Part shown: positions 9,298-17,590 of the stretch, one piece after another
How the letters are laid out: every line of letters starts with the position of its first letter
Numbering within the stretch: the stretch's first letter is position 1
Source: Streptomyces sp. NRRL F-525
Lineage (GTDB): Bacteria > Actinomycetota > Actinomycetes > Streptomycetales > Streptomycetaceae
Direction of reading: 5' to 3'
DNA: 64,000 bases
Assembly (NCBI RefSeq): GCF_000716605.1
Contig: NZ_JNXE01000016.1
Span: 248,001 to 312,000 of the forward strand
Made by a program: the position numbers and the translations under genes
The notes under the pieces: model-generated
The model's database searches: none
The model's input: the letters and a program-made list of their open reading frames with translations, nothing else
Told to the model about the DNA's origin: nothing

Positions 9298-10196
9298 TGG
9301 CCAACCCCACGCGTGACACCACCGCCGGCCGCGTCTACAACGACCTGCGCAACCTGGCCCGACGCACCAGCCGGTCAACAGACGAGATCATGGTCGAGTA
9401 CGTCCTCGAACGCTTCCTCTACCGCCTGGCCACATCGCCCCTCGGCCGCGAACACTTCGTCCTCAAGGGTGGCCTGCTCCTCGCCCAGTTCGGCGCACGC
9501 CGGATGACCCGCGACATCGACATCCTCGGCCGCTCGTTCCCAGGCACCGAAACCGAAATCGTCCACAGGATCGCGGCCATCGCCGCCACCGAGATCGACG
9601 ACGGAGTCGTATTCGATCCCGCGACACTCAAGACCGTGCCCATCCGCGAGGAGGACGAGTACCACGGCCTGCGCCTGTCGATGGCCGCGTCCATCGCCCG
9701 GGCCCGGCTCAAGCTCCAATTGGACGTCAGTTTTGGTGACCCCGTCACCCCTGGACCTCAGACCATCAACTACCCACAGCACCTCACCGCGGAAAGCTTC
9801 CAACTCTTCGGCTACCCGCTCGCTACCGTCATCGCCGAGAAACTCTCCACCGCCGTCTCACTCGGCGATCTCAACACCCGCGACCGCGACTACGGCGACC
9901 TCTACCGCCTGCTGACGCTCAACGACCTCGACGGCCAGGAACTCACCACCGCACTGAACGCCACAGCCGCACACCGCGGCATCACCCTGAAACCCCTCAG
10001 CACCGCCATCAGCGACCTCGGCGAACGTCGCCAGACCTCGTACACCGCCTGGCGCCGTCGGCAAGGTCCCGCGGCAACCGGCTACCCCGAACGCTTCACC
10101 GACGTCGTCCGACGGGTCACCGGCTTCGCGGACACACTTCTCAACGGCGAGGCTCTCACTCTCACTTGGAGTTCGGCGACCCTCACGTGGTCATGA
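9297..10196 (+). CDS. abiEii: AbiEii-type nucleotidyltransferase toxin
   Basis: 299-residue nucleotidyltransferase-fold toxin; AbiEii proteins bring about bacteriostasis and abortive phage infection, apparently by modifying tRNA or other RNA (family knowledge). The motifs are intact: the glycine-rich KGGLLLAQFGARR followed by TRDIDIL with the two metal-binding Asp residues near residues 74-76, KLQLDVSFGD with a third acidic strand, and AEKLSTAVSLGDLNTRDRDYGDLYRL, the family C-terminal helix pair. Start ATG 9297 overlaps the antitoxin stop. Length fits the family, and nothing suggests inactivation, so the system should be functional. Confidence 0.88.
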   Translation: MANPTRDTTAGRVYNDLRNLARRTSRSTDEIMVEYVLERFLYRLATSPLGREHFVLKGGLLLAQFGARRMTRDIDILGRSFPGTETEIVHRIAAIAATEIDDGVVFDPATLKTVPIREEDEYHGLRLSMAASIARARLKLQLDVSFGDPVTPGPQTINYPQHLTAESFQLFGYPLATVIAEKLSTAVSLGDLNTRDRDYGDLYRLLTLNDLDGQELTTALNATAAHRGITLKPLSTAISDLGERRQTSYTAWRRRQGPAATGYPERFTDVVRRVTGFADTLLNGEALTLTWSSATLTWS

Positions 10197-10561
10197 ACCA
10201 TACCCGGCCGACCGGCCAAACCTTCGGGGCGAACCCGGGAACTACGCATTGCGAGGGCCTGCACGATCGTGACGGTCGCTGACCCGTGATCGCGCTCGAT
10301 CCGCTTTTCCCTCGTCAGGGAATCAGCGCGCCGGGGCGTGATAAATGCTGTGGCGCGCGCCGGAGGTACTTCTGTCCGCCCTGACGTGGGCCGAGGCCGG
10401 TCCGGGACACTGGAGGTGTTCGTTCCGGTCGAAACCGACGCTTCTATGATGCCGGTGAGCTCGCAGGTCAACATGGTGCCGAGGGCCATCCATGGGAACC
10501 GTGGAGTGTTGCTGTGAGCACGCGCGTGAGAATCCTTGATCCACCCTGGCCCTCCCGGAAC
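10197..10561. other. Intergenic stretch between abiEii and an IS110 remnant (365 bp)
   Basis: No convincing gene. It probably includes the left end of the degenerate IS110-family element, since those elements carry a noncoding leader of 100 bp or more before the transposase. No terminal inverted repeats were found, as expected for IS110. Confidence 0.5.
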
Positions 10562-10814
10562 GTGGACGTTCTGCATGAATGCTGCGCCAGCCTGGACATC
10601 AGCAAGAAGGACGTCAAAGCGCGCGTCCGCAACCTGACCACGGAGCGGCCGGGAACGTTCACCACCCAGAGAACCAACAAAAACCTACCTGCAGGCCCGC
10701 TACAAACGGATGACTGCCCGCCGCGACCCCGAACGCGCCATCCGCCGCGCGATCACCGCACTCAACCAGCTCGGATACACCATCACCCTCAACCTGGTCC
10801 AAGACGCAGCCTGA
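10562..10814 (+). pseudogene. IS110-family transposase remnant, internally deleted
   Basis: The beginning reads VDVLHECCASLDISKKDVKARVR from GTG 10562 (first 20 residues are an IS110-type N-terminus with the catalytic Asp in CASLDIS), then continues to about 10672. The end, in another frame from about 10679, reads YLQARYKRMTARRDPERA and on to VQDAA before the TGA at 10814, a typical IS110/IS1111 C-terminal tail. Only about 80 of the usual 400 residues remain, so the catalytic middle is gone and the frame is broken at the deletion. It cannot move by itself. It supports a history of mobile DNA between sdaA and the ANTAR genes. Confidence 0.75.
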
Positions 10815-11020
10815 CCATCCATAGCCCAAGTGCCCGGCGGCTACCACGACCACCGGGCACCCAGCCCTGCCCGAACAGCCCCCGATCTGGACCTACTTAC
10901 GCGTCAGAGGCAGCAGCCCGCACACCATGGGCGGCTGACCGCAAACTCGGTTGGGGACGAGAAGTAGATCGAGTGTTGCCGCCCTGGGACCACCGACCGC
11001 CTGATGATGAGGGCCGAGGA

Positions 11021-12019
11021 TCAGTCGTCGTAGCACTCGGTGACGAGGAACCGCGTCCCATCGAGTACCCCTCCGACAGGCACCTCGGCCCACTTGGCAA
11101 GCAGGTCCGGTTGGCCTTCAACCCGGTTCAACAGATCGGCGATCTCATCAGCGCCCGGCGACCTGGGGAGTACACAGCGAACTACCGCACTACCTGTCGC
11201 GCTGTCGCAATCCCCGTAGTCCTCATCGGGGTCATCGGGTACCCAGCGGCCGATCTCGACGTGCCAGGAATCGGCGCCGCCGTCACCGGGCTCCGGCGCA
11301 TGAACAGACAGGTAGTACCCATCTGAATCGTACGGCTCAGCGAAGATCGCAAGGTTGGCCTCTTCCAGTCCCCCCAACATGGCAGGGAACCGAGAGCAGG
11401 CGGTGACCAGCACCCGCAGGTTTGCGACGGCCTCCTCACGCTCCTCGGGGGTGGTCCCTTCTTCGAGACGATCCAGCTGCTCACGCGCCTCACGGCTCAG
11501 CATGTCCACCCCGCCGTCATACGTCACGAACGGCTGGCCGAAGTCCCAAGAACGCCGGCCATCCGTCTCGGGCACGGAAGTTCCCTCTGAGTACTCGGCG
11601 AGCGCCTCGGACAACTGCCGTGCTTCCGTTTCCAGTTCCGCGTGGATCGCGACGCGGATGGGCTCAGGTACCGCCGTCAGAGCTTCGTCCAAATCGGCAA
11701 GCGCCTGGTGGAGTTCCAGACAGGTGTACTCGTACCACAGGCTGTGCGTACCACTCAGAAGATCGGCGCGCGAAGCCACGTCGGTCAGCGCTGCAAGGTG
11801 CTTCGTCGGATAGTGCGCCACCCCGTGGTCACGACGATCATAAACGCTCACCGGAACGGTGGTGAGGGCTGAGACCCGATTGAGCGCGTCAACGATCGGT
11901 GCTGCGAGGGCGGATGTGGCCAGGCTGGTGACAGTCGATGACTCGACCCCGCCCGGCCCCTGGTAGGTCGCCAGAATCTGCGTCTTCCCGCGGTTCGCGT
12001 GCTGAGAGTAAACGGTCAT
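11021..12019 (-). CDS. Hypothetical protein, 332 residues, acidic
   Basis: No family recognised. Start ATG 12019 is preceded by GAAAGGCG. The protein is soluble and strongly acidic. Around residues 95-155 there is a helical, Glu- and Ala-rich part (HQALADLDEALTAVP, HAELETEARQLSEALAEY), and around 165-200 a REAREQLDRLEEG helix. The C-terminal third has Asp-rich turns (EPGDGGADSWHVEIGRW, PDDPDEDYGDCDS) with a strand pattern. No signal peptide or membrane segment. GC and codon use look slightly lower than in the flanking core genes, and it lies alone in the accessory stretch beside the IS110 remnant. It may be cargo of an old mobile element; function unknown. Confidence 0.7.
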   Translation of the reverse strand: MTVYSQHANRGKTQILATYQGPGGVESSTVTSLATSALAAPIVDALNRVSALTTVPVSVYDRRDHGVAHYPTKHLAALTDVASRADLLSGTHSLWYEYTCLELHQALADLDEALTAVPEPIRVAIHAELETEARQLSEALAEYSEGTSVPETDGRRSWDFGQPFVTYDGGVDMLSREAREQLDRLEEGTTPEEREEAVANLRVLVTACSRFPAMLGGLEEANLAIFAEPYDSDGYYLSVHAPEPGDGGADSWHVEIGRWVPDDPDEDYGDCDSATGSAVVRCVLPRSPGADEIADLLNRVEGQPDLLAKWAEVPVGGVLDGTRFLVTECYDD

Positions 12020-12972
12020 GAGAACGCCTTTCGACCACCGAGCCGAGACAGCCTGGTGGTCACGGAAGAATGCGGAGAGAGGCGGTGGCGAGGGCGCGTT
12101 CCGACGCTCCGTACCTCGAAGAGACCGGCGGTGGCCCAGGTCCTATCCCGAGCTCCTTGCCTCCGTGCACCCCAGGTGTACGTGTAGCACGCCGCAACCA
12201 GCTTGCCTGGCTTCGCGGGAGCAGGTGGCTGCCGGCAAGGCCAACACTGCCTGGTGTCACCGGCAGCCCCGGCCGAGGAGGAAGCATCCCCTGCCAGCGT
12301 CTTCCCACGCCCAGTCGCCGGGTCTGCTGCAGGTTCCGCTTGCCTCTCGCCCGCGGCGTCCCAACTTGTGGCGAGGCAGTCTTGGTTGAGAACCGCCTTC
12401 CTCGCCCGTTGCCGTTCCTGGTCAATGATGCGATCCGGGCTTGCGGTTCGGGTTCATGGGCCGAAGTGCACGAACGCCGCCCACAGGCTGGACTGACCAC
12501 CGAGCCGTTTCCCACGGCCGCTGGGGGTGTCCTCGTCCAGGACACCCCCAGCGGCAACTCCCGTGCCGTGCCCACCACTTACCGGTGAGGACCGTGCGCG
12601 CACCCGCACGAGGACTATGCTGCTGCACGGACGTCCCAGACCCCGGCGGCTTGTCGTAGCTCGACACAGATGGTTGCGGGGAGCGGATTCTTCGTCCGTC
12701 GCCCGGCGCATCCCTGGAGGGATCTGGGTGGGTCCGCCGTCCTGGAGCGCAGGCCCACGGACCCGTCCCCGTACCCGCTCCGCCGAACGTACGCCCCCCG
12801 CCCGCAGCGCGGCCCGGGCGCCGGAACTCCCGTCGTCACCACACCCGTTGCCGGATGGTCCCCCGAACCGAGGCGTCATGCCCCGCACGCAGCTCACCGT
12901 CGACCGCCACGACCGAAGGACACGGGCACCGACCACCCCGGCCGTGAGTCCCGGCCTCTCCGGGGACGCACG
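12020..12972. other. Long gene-poor region before the ANTAR genes (953 bp)
   Basis: Frames are open on both strands but overlap one another, lack ribosome binding sites and show only low-complexity Arg/Pro/Ala-rich products, so I support no gene. A perfect 17-bp hairpin lies at 12517-12555. An in-frame extension of the downstream gene back to 12670 is possible but has no family features. Confidence 0.6.
12517..12555. terminator. Perfect 17-bp hairpin in the gene-poor region
   Basis: GCCGCTGGGGGTGTCCT (12517-12533) pairs fully with AGGACACCCCCAGCGGC (12539-12555) across the 5-nt loop CGTCC. It is one of the most stable structures in the window. It has no run of T on either side and is not close to the end of a recognised gene; a bidirectional terminator at an element border or a remnant of a small RNA are both possible. 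Confidence 0.5.
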
Positions 12973-13740
12973 GTGACCGCCCGGTCGGCCCGGATCCAGG
13001 TGCTGGTCGCCGAGCAGGCGGCGCGGCGCGGTGGGCGGGCCGGGGTGGTGGACGTGTGCACCGCGGCCGTGGCCGCGCTCCCGGTCGGCGGGGCGGGGCT
13101 GTCCGCGATGTCCCGCACCGCCGCGAGCCATCCGCTGTGCAGCACCGACGACATCAGCGAGCAACTGGAGGAACTGCAGCTGACGTTGGGCGAGGGGCCG
13201 TGCGTGGACGCGTTCCTGGACGGTGCGGCCGTCCTGACACCGGACCTCCTCACGGGCCAACTCCAGGACCGCTGGGCCGTGTTCGCGGACGCGGCCCTGG
13301 AGGCCGGGGCACGCGCGGTGTTCGCGCTCCCCCTGCAGGTGGGCGCGATCAGCCCGGGAGTCCTGGACCTGTACGCCGACGTGCCGACCGTACTGAACGG
13401 CGAACAGCTGGCCGACGCCCTCGCGTTCGCCGATCTCGCGACGCTGCTCCTGCTCGACGCCCGGATCGACGGGTCGGGCGGCCCGTCCGCCCAACAGGCC
13501 CCGGCGGACCGGGACTTCTGGAACCTGGACGGATACCGCGCGCAGATCGACCAGGCCACCGGCATCCTCACCGTCCAGCTCGGCATCGGCATCGACGAGG
13601 CCTTCGTACGGCTGCGCGCGCACGCCTATATGCGGGGGCGCCGGCTCGCCGACGTGGCCGCCGACATCGTGGCCCACCGGCTCCGCTTCTCCCCGCACGC
13701 CGAGCCGGACCAGGACGACCGGTCCGACGAGGACACCTGA
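12973..13740 (+). CDS. GAF-ANTAR domain regulator
   Basis: 255 residues from GTG 12973, which has CGGGGACGC upstream; I reject a longer start because the extra N-terminus is low complexity. A GAF sensor domain occupies about residues 15-165 (GLSAMSRTAASHPLC, the EGPCVDAFLDG turn common to this group), and an ANTAR RNA-binding domain about 180-240 (DQATGILTVQLGIGIDEAFVRLRAHAYMR in its first helices). ANTAR proteins bind paired hexaloop hairpins in nascent RNA and prevent termination. The acidic tail ends EDT. A paralogue follows after 79 bp. Ligand and target RNAs are unknown. Confidence 0.87.
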   Translation: MTARSARIQVLVAEQAARRGGRAGVVDVCTAAVAALPVGGAGLSAMSRTAASHPLCSTDDISEQLEELQLTLGEGPCVDAFLDGAAVLTPDLLTGQLQDRWAVFADAALEAGARAVFALPLQVGAISPGVLDLYADVPTVLNGEQLADALAFADLATLLLLDARIDGSGGPSAQQAPADRDFWNLDGYRAQIDQATGILTVQLGIGIDEAFVRLRAHAYMRGRRLADVAADIVAHRLRFSPHAEPDQDDRSDEDT

Positions 13741-13819
13741 CGCGTCGACGTCGGCCGACCGACGCGCCGCACTTCCCGCCCCCTCCCGGCGGAACCCGGT
13801 CCCCAACGAAGGTGACACG

Positions 13820-14536
13820 ATGAATCAGCAGCTCCTGGCCAAGACCTTCGTCGAACTGGCGGACAACCTGGTCGCCGACTTCGATCTGATCGACTTCCTG
13901 CGCCTGCTCACCGACCGCTGCGTGGGCATGCTCGGAGCCGACGCGGCGGGCGTGCTGCTCGCGGACCGCGACGGCGAACTGCGCGTGATGGCGGCCTCCG
14001 ACGAACAGGTGCGCCTCCTGGAACTGTTCCAGCTCCAGAACGACGAGGGCCCCTGCCTGGAGTGCTTCCGCTCCGGCGCACCCGTGGTCGTCCCCGATCT
14101 GACCCGGGAGGCCGAGCGCTGGCCGCGCTTCGTCACGACGGCCCACCGCAGCGGTTTCACCGCCGTGCAGGCGCTGCCGATGCGGCTGCGGGACGAGGTC
14201 GTCGGCGCCCTCAACCTCTTCCGGGCCGCCCCCGGCCCGTTCGACCCGGCCGGCACCCTGATCGCCCAGGCCCTGGCCGACGTAGCGACCATCAGCCTGC
14301 TGCAACAACGCTCCAGCCACCGCAGCACGCTCCTCAACGAGCAACTCCAGACCGCCCTGAACAGCCGCGTCCTGATCGAACAGGCCAAGGGCAAACTCGC
14401 CGAACGCCTCGGCATCGACATGGAGCGCGCCTTCACCACCCTCCGCGGCTACGCCCGCGCGCACAACCGGCGCCTGTCGGACGTGGCCCGCGCCTTCGTG
14501 GACGGCTCCGAGCCGCTGCCGGGTCTGGGGTCGTGA
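13820..14536 (+). CDS. GAF-ANTAR domain regulator, second copy
   Basis: 238 residues from ATG 13820, preceded by AACGAAGGTGACACG. The GAF domain (about 10-165) has GVLLADRDGELRVMAAS and the NDEGPCLECFRSG turn, with RSGFTAVQALPMRLR. The C-terminal ANTAR domain (about 175-230) shows RVLIEQAKGKLAERLGIDM and FTTLRGYARAHNRRLSDVA, a close match to the family. It is better conserved than the neighbour at 12973, with which it likely shares a transcript. Expected role: RNA-binding antitermination under control of a small ligand or redox signal sensed by GAF. Confidence 0.92.
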   Translation: MNQQLLAKTFVELADNLVADFDLIDFLRLLTDRCVGMLGADAAGVLLADRDGELRVMAASDEQVRLLELFQLQNDEGPCLECFRSGAPVVVPDLTREAERWPRFVTTAHRSGFTAVQALPMRLRDEVVGALNLFRAAPGPFDPAGTLIAQALADVATISLLQQRSSHRSTLLNEQLQTALNSRVLIEQAKGKLAERLGIDMERAFTTLRGYARAHNRRLSDVARAFVDGSEPLPGLGS

Positions 14537-14592
14537 AGTAGCTGCGGCTGGGGTCCTGGCCTGCCGCTCTACGGTCCGGACGGCCGCCGCCG

Positions 14593-15660
14593 CTATGAAG
14601 TGACGGCGGTCGTGGCCACCGGATAACGGTGGACCGGTGGCAGGCCGGGCAGCAACCCCGGCCAGACCGTGTCGATGACATGCGCGCTCGGCGTGAACAG
14701 CGGCTGGGCCAGGGTGGGCAGATCGGCGACCTCGTGCCACTCCCAGCGGTGGATCAACTGCGGTTCGGTGACGGTCGGTTGACCGGTCCAGGCGGTGACC
14801 CGGACGGCTCCCGTCAGCCGGGGCATCCCGTGCGTGGAGTCCATCAGCAGGGCCAACAGCCGCGCGCCGCCCGGGATCGGGTCCGCCTTCAGGCCTGTCT
14901 CCTCCTCCAACTCCCTTACGCCCGCCTCCAGAAAGCCCTCGCCGGGGTCGTTCTTGCCACCGGGCAACTCCCAGACCCCGCGCACCGACCAGCCCAGCAG
15001 GATCCGGCCCGCCGAGTCCGTCACGACGACACCGGCACCGGTGAGGGCGTGCGGTGAGGGCCGCTTCTTGCCCGCGCAGGTGACGGCCCCGGGAGCGGGA
15101 TCACGCAGGACGACGAACGCCAGCCCGTCCGCGTCGAACCGTTCGGCCACCGCCCAACTCCCGCACAGCGCACGGATCTCCTCGTCGTCCAGGGCGATGG
15201 AGCGCCTGCCGTCCCCCGCCTCCTCCGCGACGGGCGTGATGACACAGACGACGCCACCGGGTCGCAGCCGCTCCCGCAGCCGGTTCATCACCCGGGTGCG
15301 GTCGTGCACGAAGGCCCAGCCGAGACGGAGGGTGATCAGGTCGTAGGCGGGATGCGGCAGGGCATCGAGGCTGTCGTGCTCGAAGTCCAACAGGCGGTAG
15401 TTCACGGCCGAGTTGGCGGCGGTGGGCTGGGCTCCGGCGCGAGCACGGGCGAGGGCTGCTGGCGCGAAGTCGACGGCGTCGACCTCGTACCCCGACTCGG
15501 CCAGATGCCGGGCGAGTTCACCCAGCCCGCAGCCGATGTCCAGGGCGTATCCGCCACCCTCGGGGACGGGCGCGTGCTCGGCGAGCAGCGCGCGTTCGGA
15601 GTCACGGAGCGGGCTGAAGGTGTTGCCGTCGGCGTAGTGCGCGTCCCATGCGTCGGTCAC
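14593..15660 (-). CDS. Methyltransferase-NUDIX fusion protein
   Basis: 355-residue two-domain enzyme, last gene of the 18653-14593 operon. Start GTG 15660 is chosen for the GGAGAACCCC just upstream; the open frame continues back into the ABC gene but that part is noncoding. Residues about 1-205 form a class I SAM-dependent methyltransferase (YALDIGCGLGELARHL binding loop, VDAVDFAP, and PGGVVCVITP). Residues about 215-355 form a NUDIX hydrolase with a complete box starting GKNDPGEGFLEAG and ending RELEEETGL. The substrate of either domain is unknown. Its position 28 bp after an exporter gene led by a tiny peptide gene suggests a tailoring role on a peptide or nucleotide-linked product; that is inference. 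Confidence 0.88.
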   Translation of the reverse strand: MTDAWDAHYADGNTFSPLRDSERALLAEHAPVPEGGGYALDIGCGLGELARHLAESGYEVDAVDFAPAALARARAGAQPTAANSAVNYRLLDFEHDSLDALPHPAYDLITLRLGWAFVHDRTRVMNRLRERLRPGGVVCVITPVAEEAGDGRRSIALDDEEIRALCGSWAVAERFDADGLAFVVLRDPAPGAVTCAGKKRPSPHALTGAGVVVTDSAGRILLGWSVRGVWELPGGKNDPGEGFLEAGVRELEEETGLKADPIPGGARLLALLMDSTHGMPRLTGAVRVTAWTGQPTVTEPQLIHRWEWHEVADLPTLAQPLFTPSAHVIDTVWPGLLPGLPPVHRYPVATTAVTS

Positions 15661-15688
15661 GGGGTTCTCCTTGCGAAGCGGTGATCGG

Positions 15689-17590
15689 TCAGCGGTCGTT
15701 CGACAGGGCCAGGAGCTCGGCGAACAGGCCACCGCCATGGGCGAGTTCGTCGTACGTACCCTGTTCGACGATGCGACCGTGCCGCATGACCACAACCCGG
15801 TCGGCGATCTTCGTGTTGACCAGCTGGTGGGTGACCACGATGGTCATCCGGCGGGCGGCGATCGCCTTGATCTGTTCGAGGACGGCGTGTTCGCCGCGCG
15901 CGTCCATCTGGCTGGTCGGCTCGTCCAGGATGAGCAGGTCCGGCTGCCGGTACAGGGCCCGCGCACAGGCCAGCCGCTGCCACTGGCCGCCGGACAGTTC
16001 GGTACCGCCCCACAGCTCGCGGGCCAGCAACGTGTCGAGCCCGTACGGGAGTTCCTCCACCGACTCCCGCAGCCCTACGGCGTCCAGCGCCTCCCACACC
16101 AACAGGTCGTCCTGTGTCCGGGGCTGGCCGAGGGTGACGTTGTCGCGGACGTTGAGGGGCCACTGGGCGAAGTTCTGCGGCACCAGTCCCGACAACTCCC
16201 AGAGCGTGTCCGGGGCGAGACCCGCGAGGTCGTGCCCGTTCCAGCTGACCGTGCCCTTGTCGGCGAGGAAGATGCCCGCGAGGAGCCGGGTCAGCGTGGA
16301 CTTGCCGGAACCGTTCTCGCCGACCACGGCGAGGATCTCCCCGCGCCGCACGGTCAGCGAGACCCCGGCCACCGCCGGGATCTCCTTGCCCGGGTAGCAG
16401 TAGACGGCCTCGTCGAGCCGGATCTCCTCCACCGGCTGACCTGGCCCCAACTCCCCGCGCCTCGGGGCGCGTTCGTCGGCGAAGGCGAGGAAGCCCTCCA
16501 GGTCGGCTAGGTAGAGGGCGGTGTGGAACATCGCGGCGCCGTAGACGACGAGTTGGCCGAGCGCGGCGAGGGTGGTCTGGACGGCGACGACCGCCGTGGC
16601 GGCGATGGCGGGTTCGACGCGTCCGGTGGCGGCCAGCCAGGCGAGCGCGGCCCAGGTCGCGATGAGGAAGACACCGCCGATCGCCGAACTGGCCAGCACG
16701 ATCCGCAGCATCCGCGGCGCCACGTCCAGGACCCGGCGGTCGATGCGCTCGGAGATCGTCCGGTGCCAGAAGCCGAGGTAGGGGACCATCCCGTTGGCGC
16801 GGATCTCGTCGGAGAACTTCGGGCTGGTCACCCAACCCCGCATGTTCTGGCGGACGTTGCGGTCGCCGATGTTGGCGTAGTGCGTCTCGTACTGGACCTT
16901 CGCGTGCAGGATCGCGCCCACACCGGCGGGCACGACCGCGAGCAGCAGCAGGGGCAGCATGAGCGGGTGCAGCACGGACAGCACCCCGCTCGCGCTGACC
17001 ATCCGGACCACGGCGGCGGTGAAGCGCGTGGCGTCCTGCACCATCACATGGCCCCGGATCACCCCCATCTCGGCGGCCTCCTGCCGGTCTGCGAACCCGT
17101 CCTCGGCCCGCGCGGCGGCCTCCACCCGGCACACCGCCTCGACCAGGGAACTGTCCGCCGCCGTGGTCAGCCGCGGGGTGATCCGCCCGTCCGCGTACGA
17201 GGACAACGCGCTCGCGACCCGGCCGACCGCCGCCGCGACGGCGATGACCAGCAGCGCGGGCAGCGCCTGATGCAGCCGGTCACTCACGGGCCCGGCGGCC
17301 AGCACCGAGCGCATCGCCCGCGCGGTGGACAGCAGCAGCACCACGGCGGCGGCGCCGACGGCCAGTTGGCAGCCGGCCAGGAGGAGGACTGCGGACCGGT
17401 CGATGGCCCACGCCATCCGCGCGGTCTGCGCGAGGACCGAGGGCAGGCGCGCGCAGAGTTTCCCGAACTCGGCCTCGGCCAACGGGTTCTGGGCGTGCCG
17501 GCCCTCGTAGCGGAGCTCGGCGGGCTGCGGTGGCGGCACACGCGTGGCGGTCCCGGGCAGCGGTGCCCGGCCGGTCGTCCCGGCGCTCAT
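15689..17590 (-). CDS. ABC transporter with fused membrane and ATPase domains, RiPP-exporter-like
   Basis: 633 residues. A long N-terminal region (about 1-70) with QNPLAEAEFGKLCARLP is followed by an exporter-type membrane domain of about six helices (about 75-375) and a C-terminal ATPase (about 395-633). Walker A is VVGENGSGKSTLTRLLAG, the signature is TELSGGQWQRLACARAL, Walker B is LLILDEPTSQMDARG, and the switch His lies in VVTHQL; all are intact. It resembles NisT/SpaT-like half transporters found in ribosomal peptide clusters. The start at 17590 overlaps the stop of the upstream phosphotransferase (ATGA). As a half transporter it should work as a homodimer. No peptidase domain precedes it, so it would not cut a leader itself. 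Confidence 0.87.
   Translation of the reverse strand: MSAGTTGRAPLPGTATRVPPPQPAELRYEGRHAQNPLAEAEFGKLCARLPSVLAQTARMAWAIDRSAVLLLAGCQLAVGAAAVVLLLSTARAMRSVLAAGPVSDRLHQALPALLVIAVAAAVGRVASALSSYADGRITPRLTTAADSSLVEAVCRVEAAARAEDGFADRQEAAEMGVIRGHVMVQDATRFTAAVVRMVSASGVLSVLHPLMLPLLLLAVVPAGVGAILHAKVQYETHYANIGDRNVRQNMRGWVTSPKFSDEIRANGMVPYLGFWHRTISERIDRRVLDVAPRMLRIVLASSAIGGVFLIATWAALAWLAATGRVEPAIAATAVVAVQTTLAALGQLVVYGAAMFHTALYLADLEGFLAFADERAPRRGELGPGQPVEEIRLDEAVYCYPGKEIPAVAGVSLTVRRGEILAVVGENGSGKSTLTRLLAGIFLADKGTVSWNGHDLAGLAPDTLWELSGLVPQNFAQWPLNVRDNVTLGQPRTQDDLLVWEALDAVGLRESVEELPYGLDTLLARELWGGTELSGGQWQRLACARALYRQPDLLILDEPTSQMDARGEHAVLEQIKAIAARRMTIVVTHQLVNTKIADRVVVMRHGRIVEQGTYDELAHGGGLFAELLALSNDR

Noticed and set aside
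10562..10814. Intact IS110 element
   Set aside because: The transposase lacks its middle and changes frame; only the two ends remain.
12060..12588. Overlapping frames in the gene-poor region
   Set aside because: Three frames of similar length on both strands, none with family features or a start signal.
12670..12972. Longer N-terminus for the first GAF-ANTAR protein
   Set aside because: Adds 101 low-complexity residues; GTG 12973 gives the normal length and has a plausible ribosome binding site.
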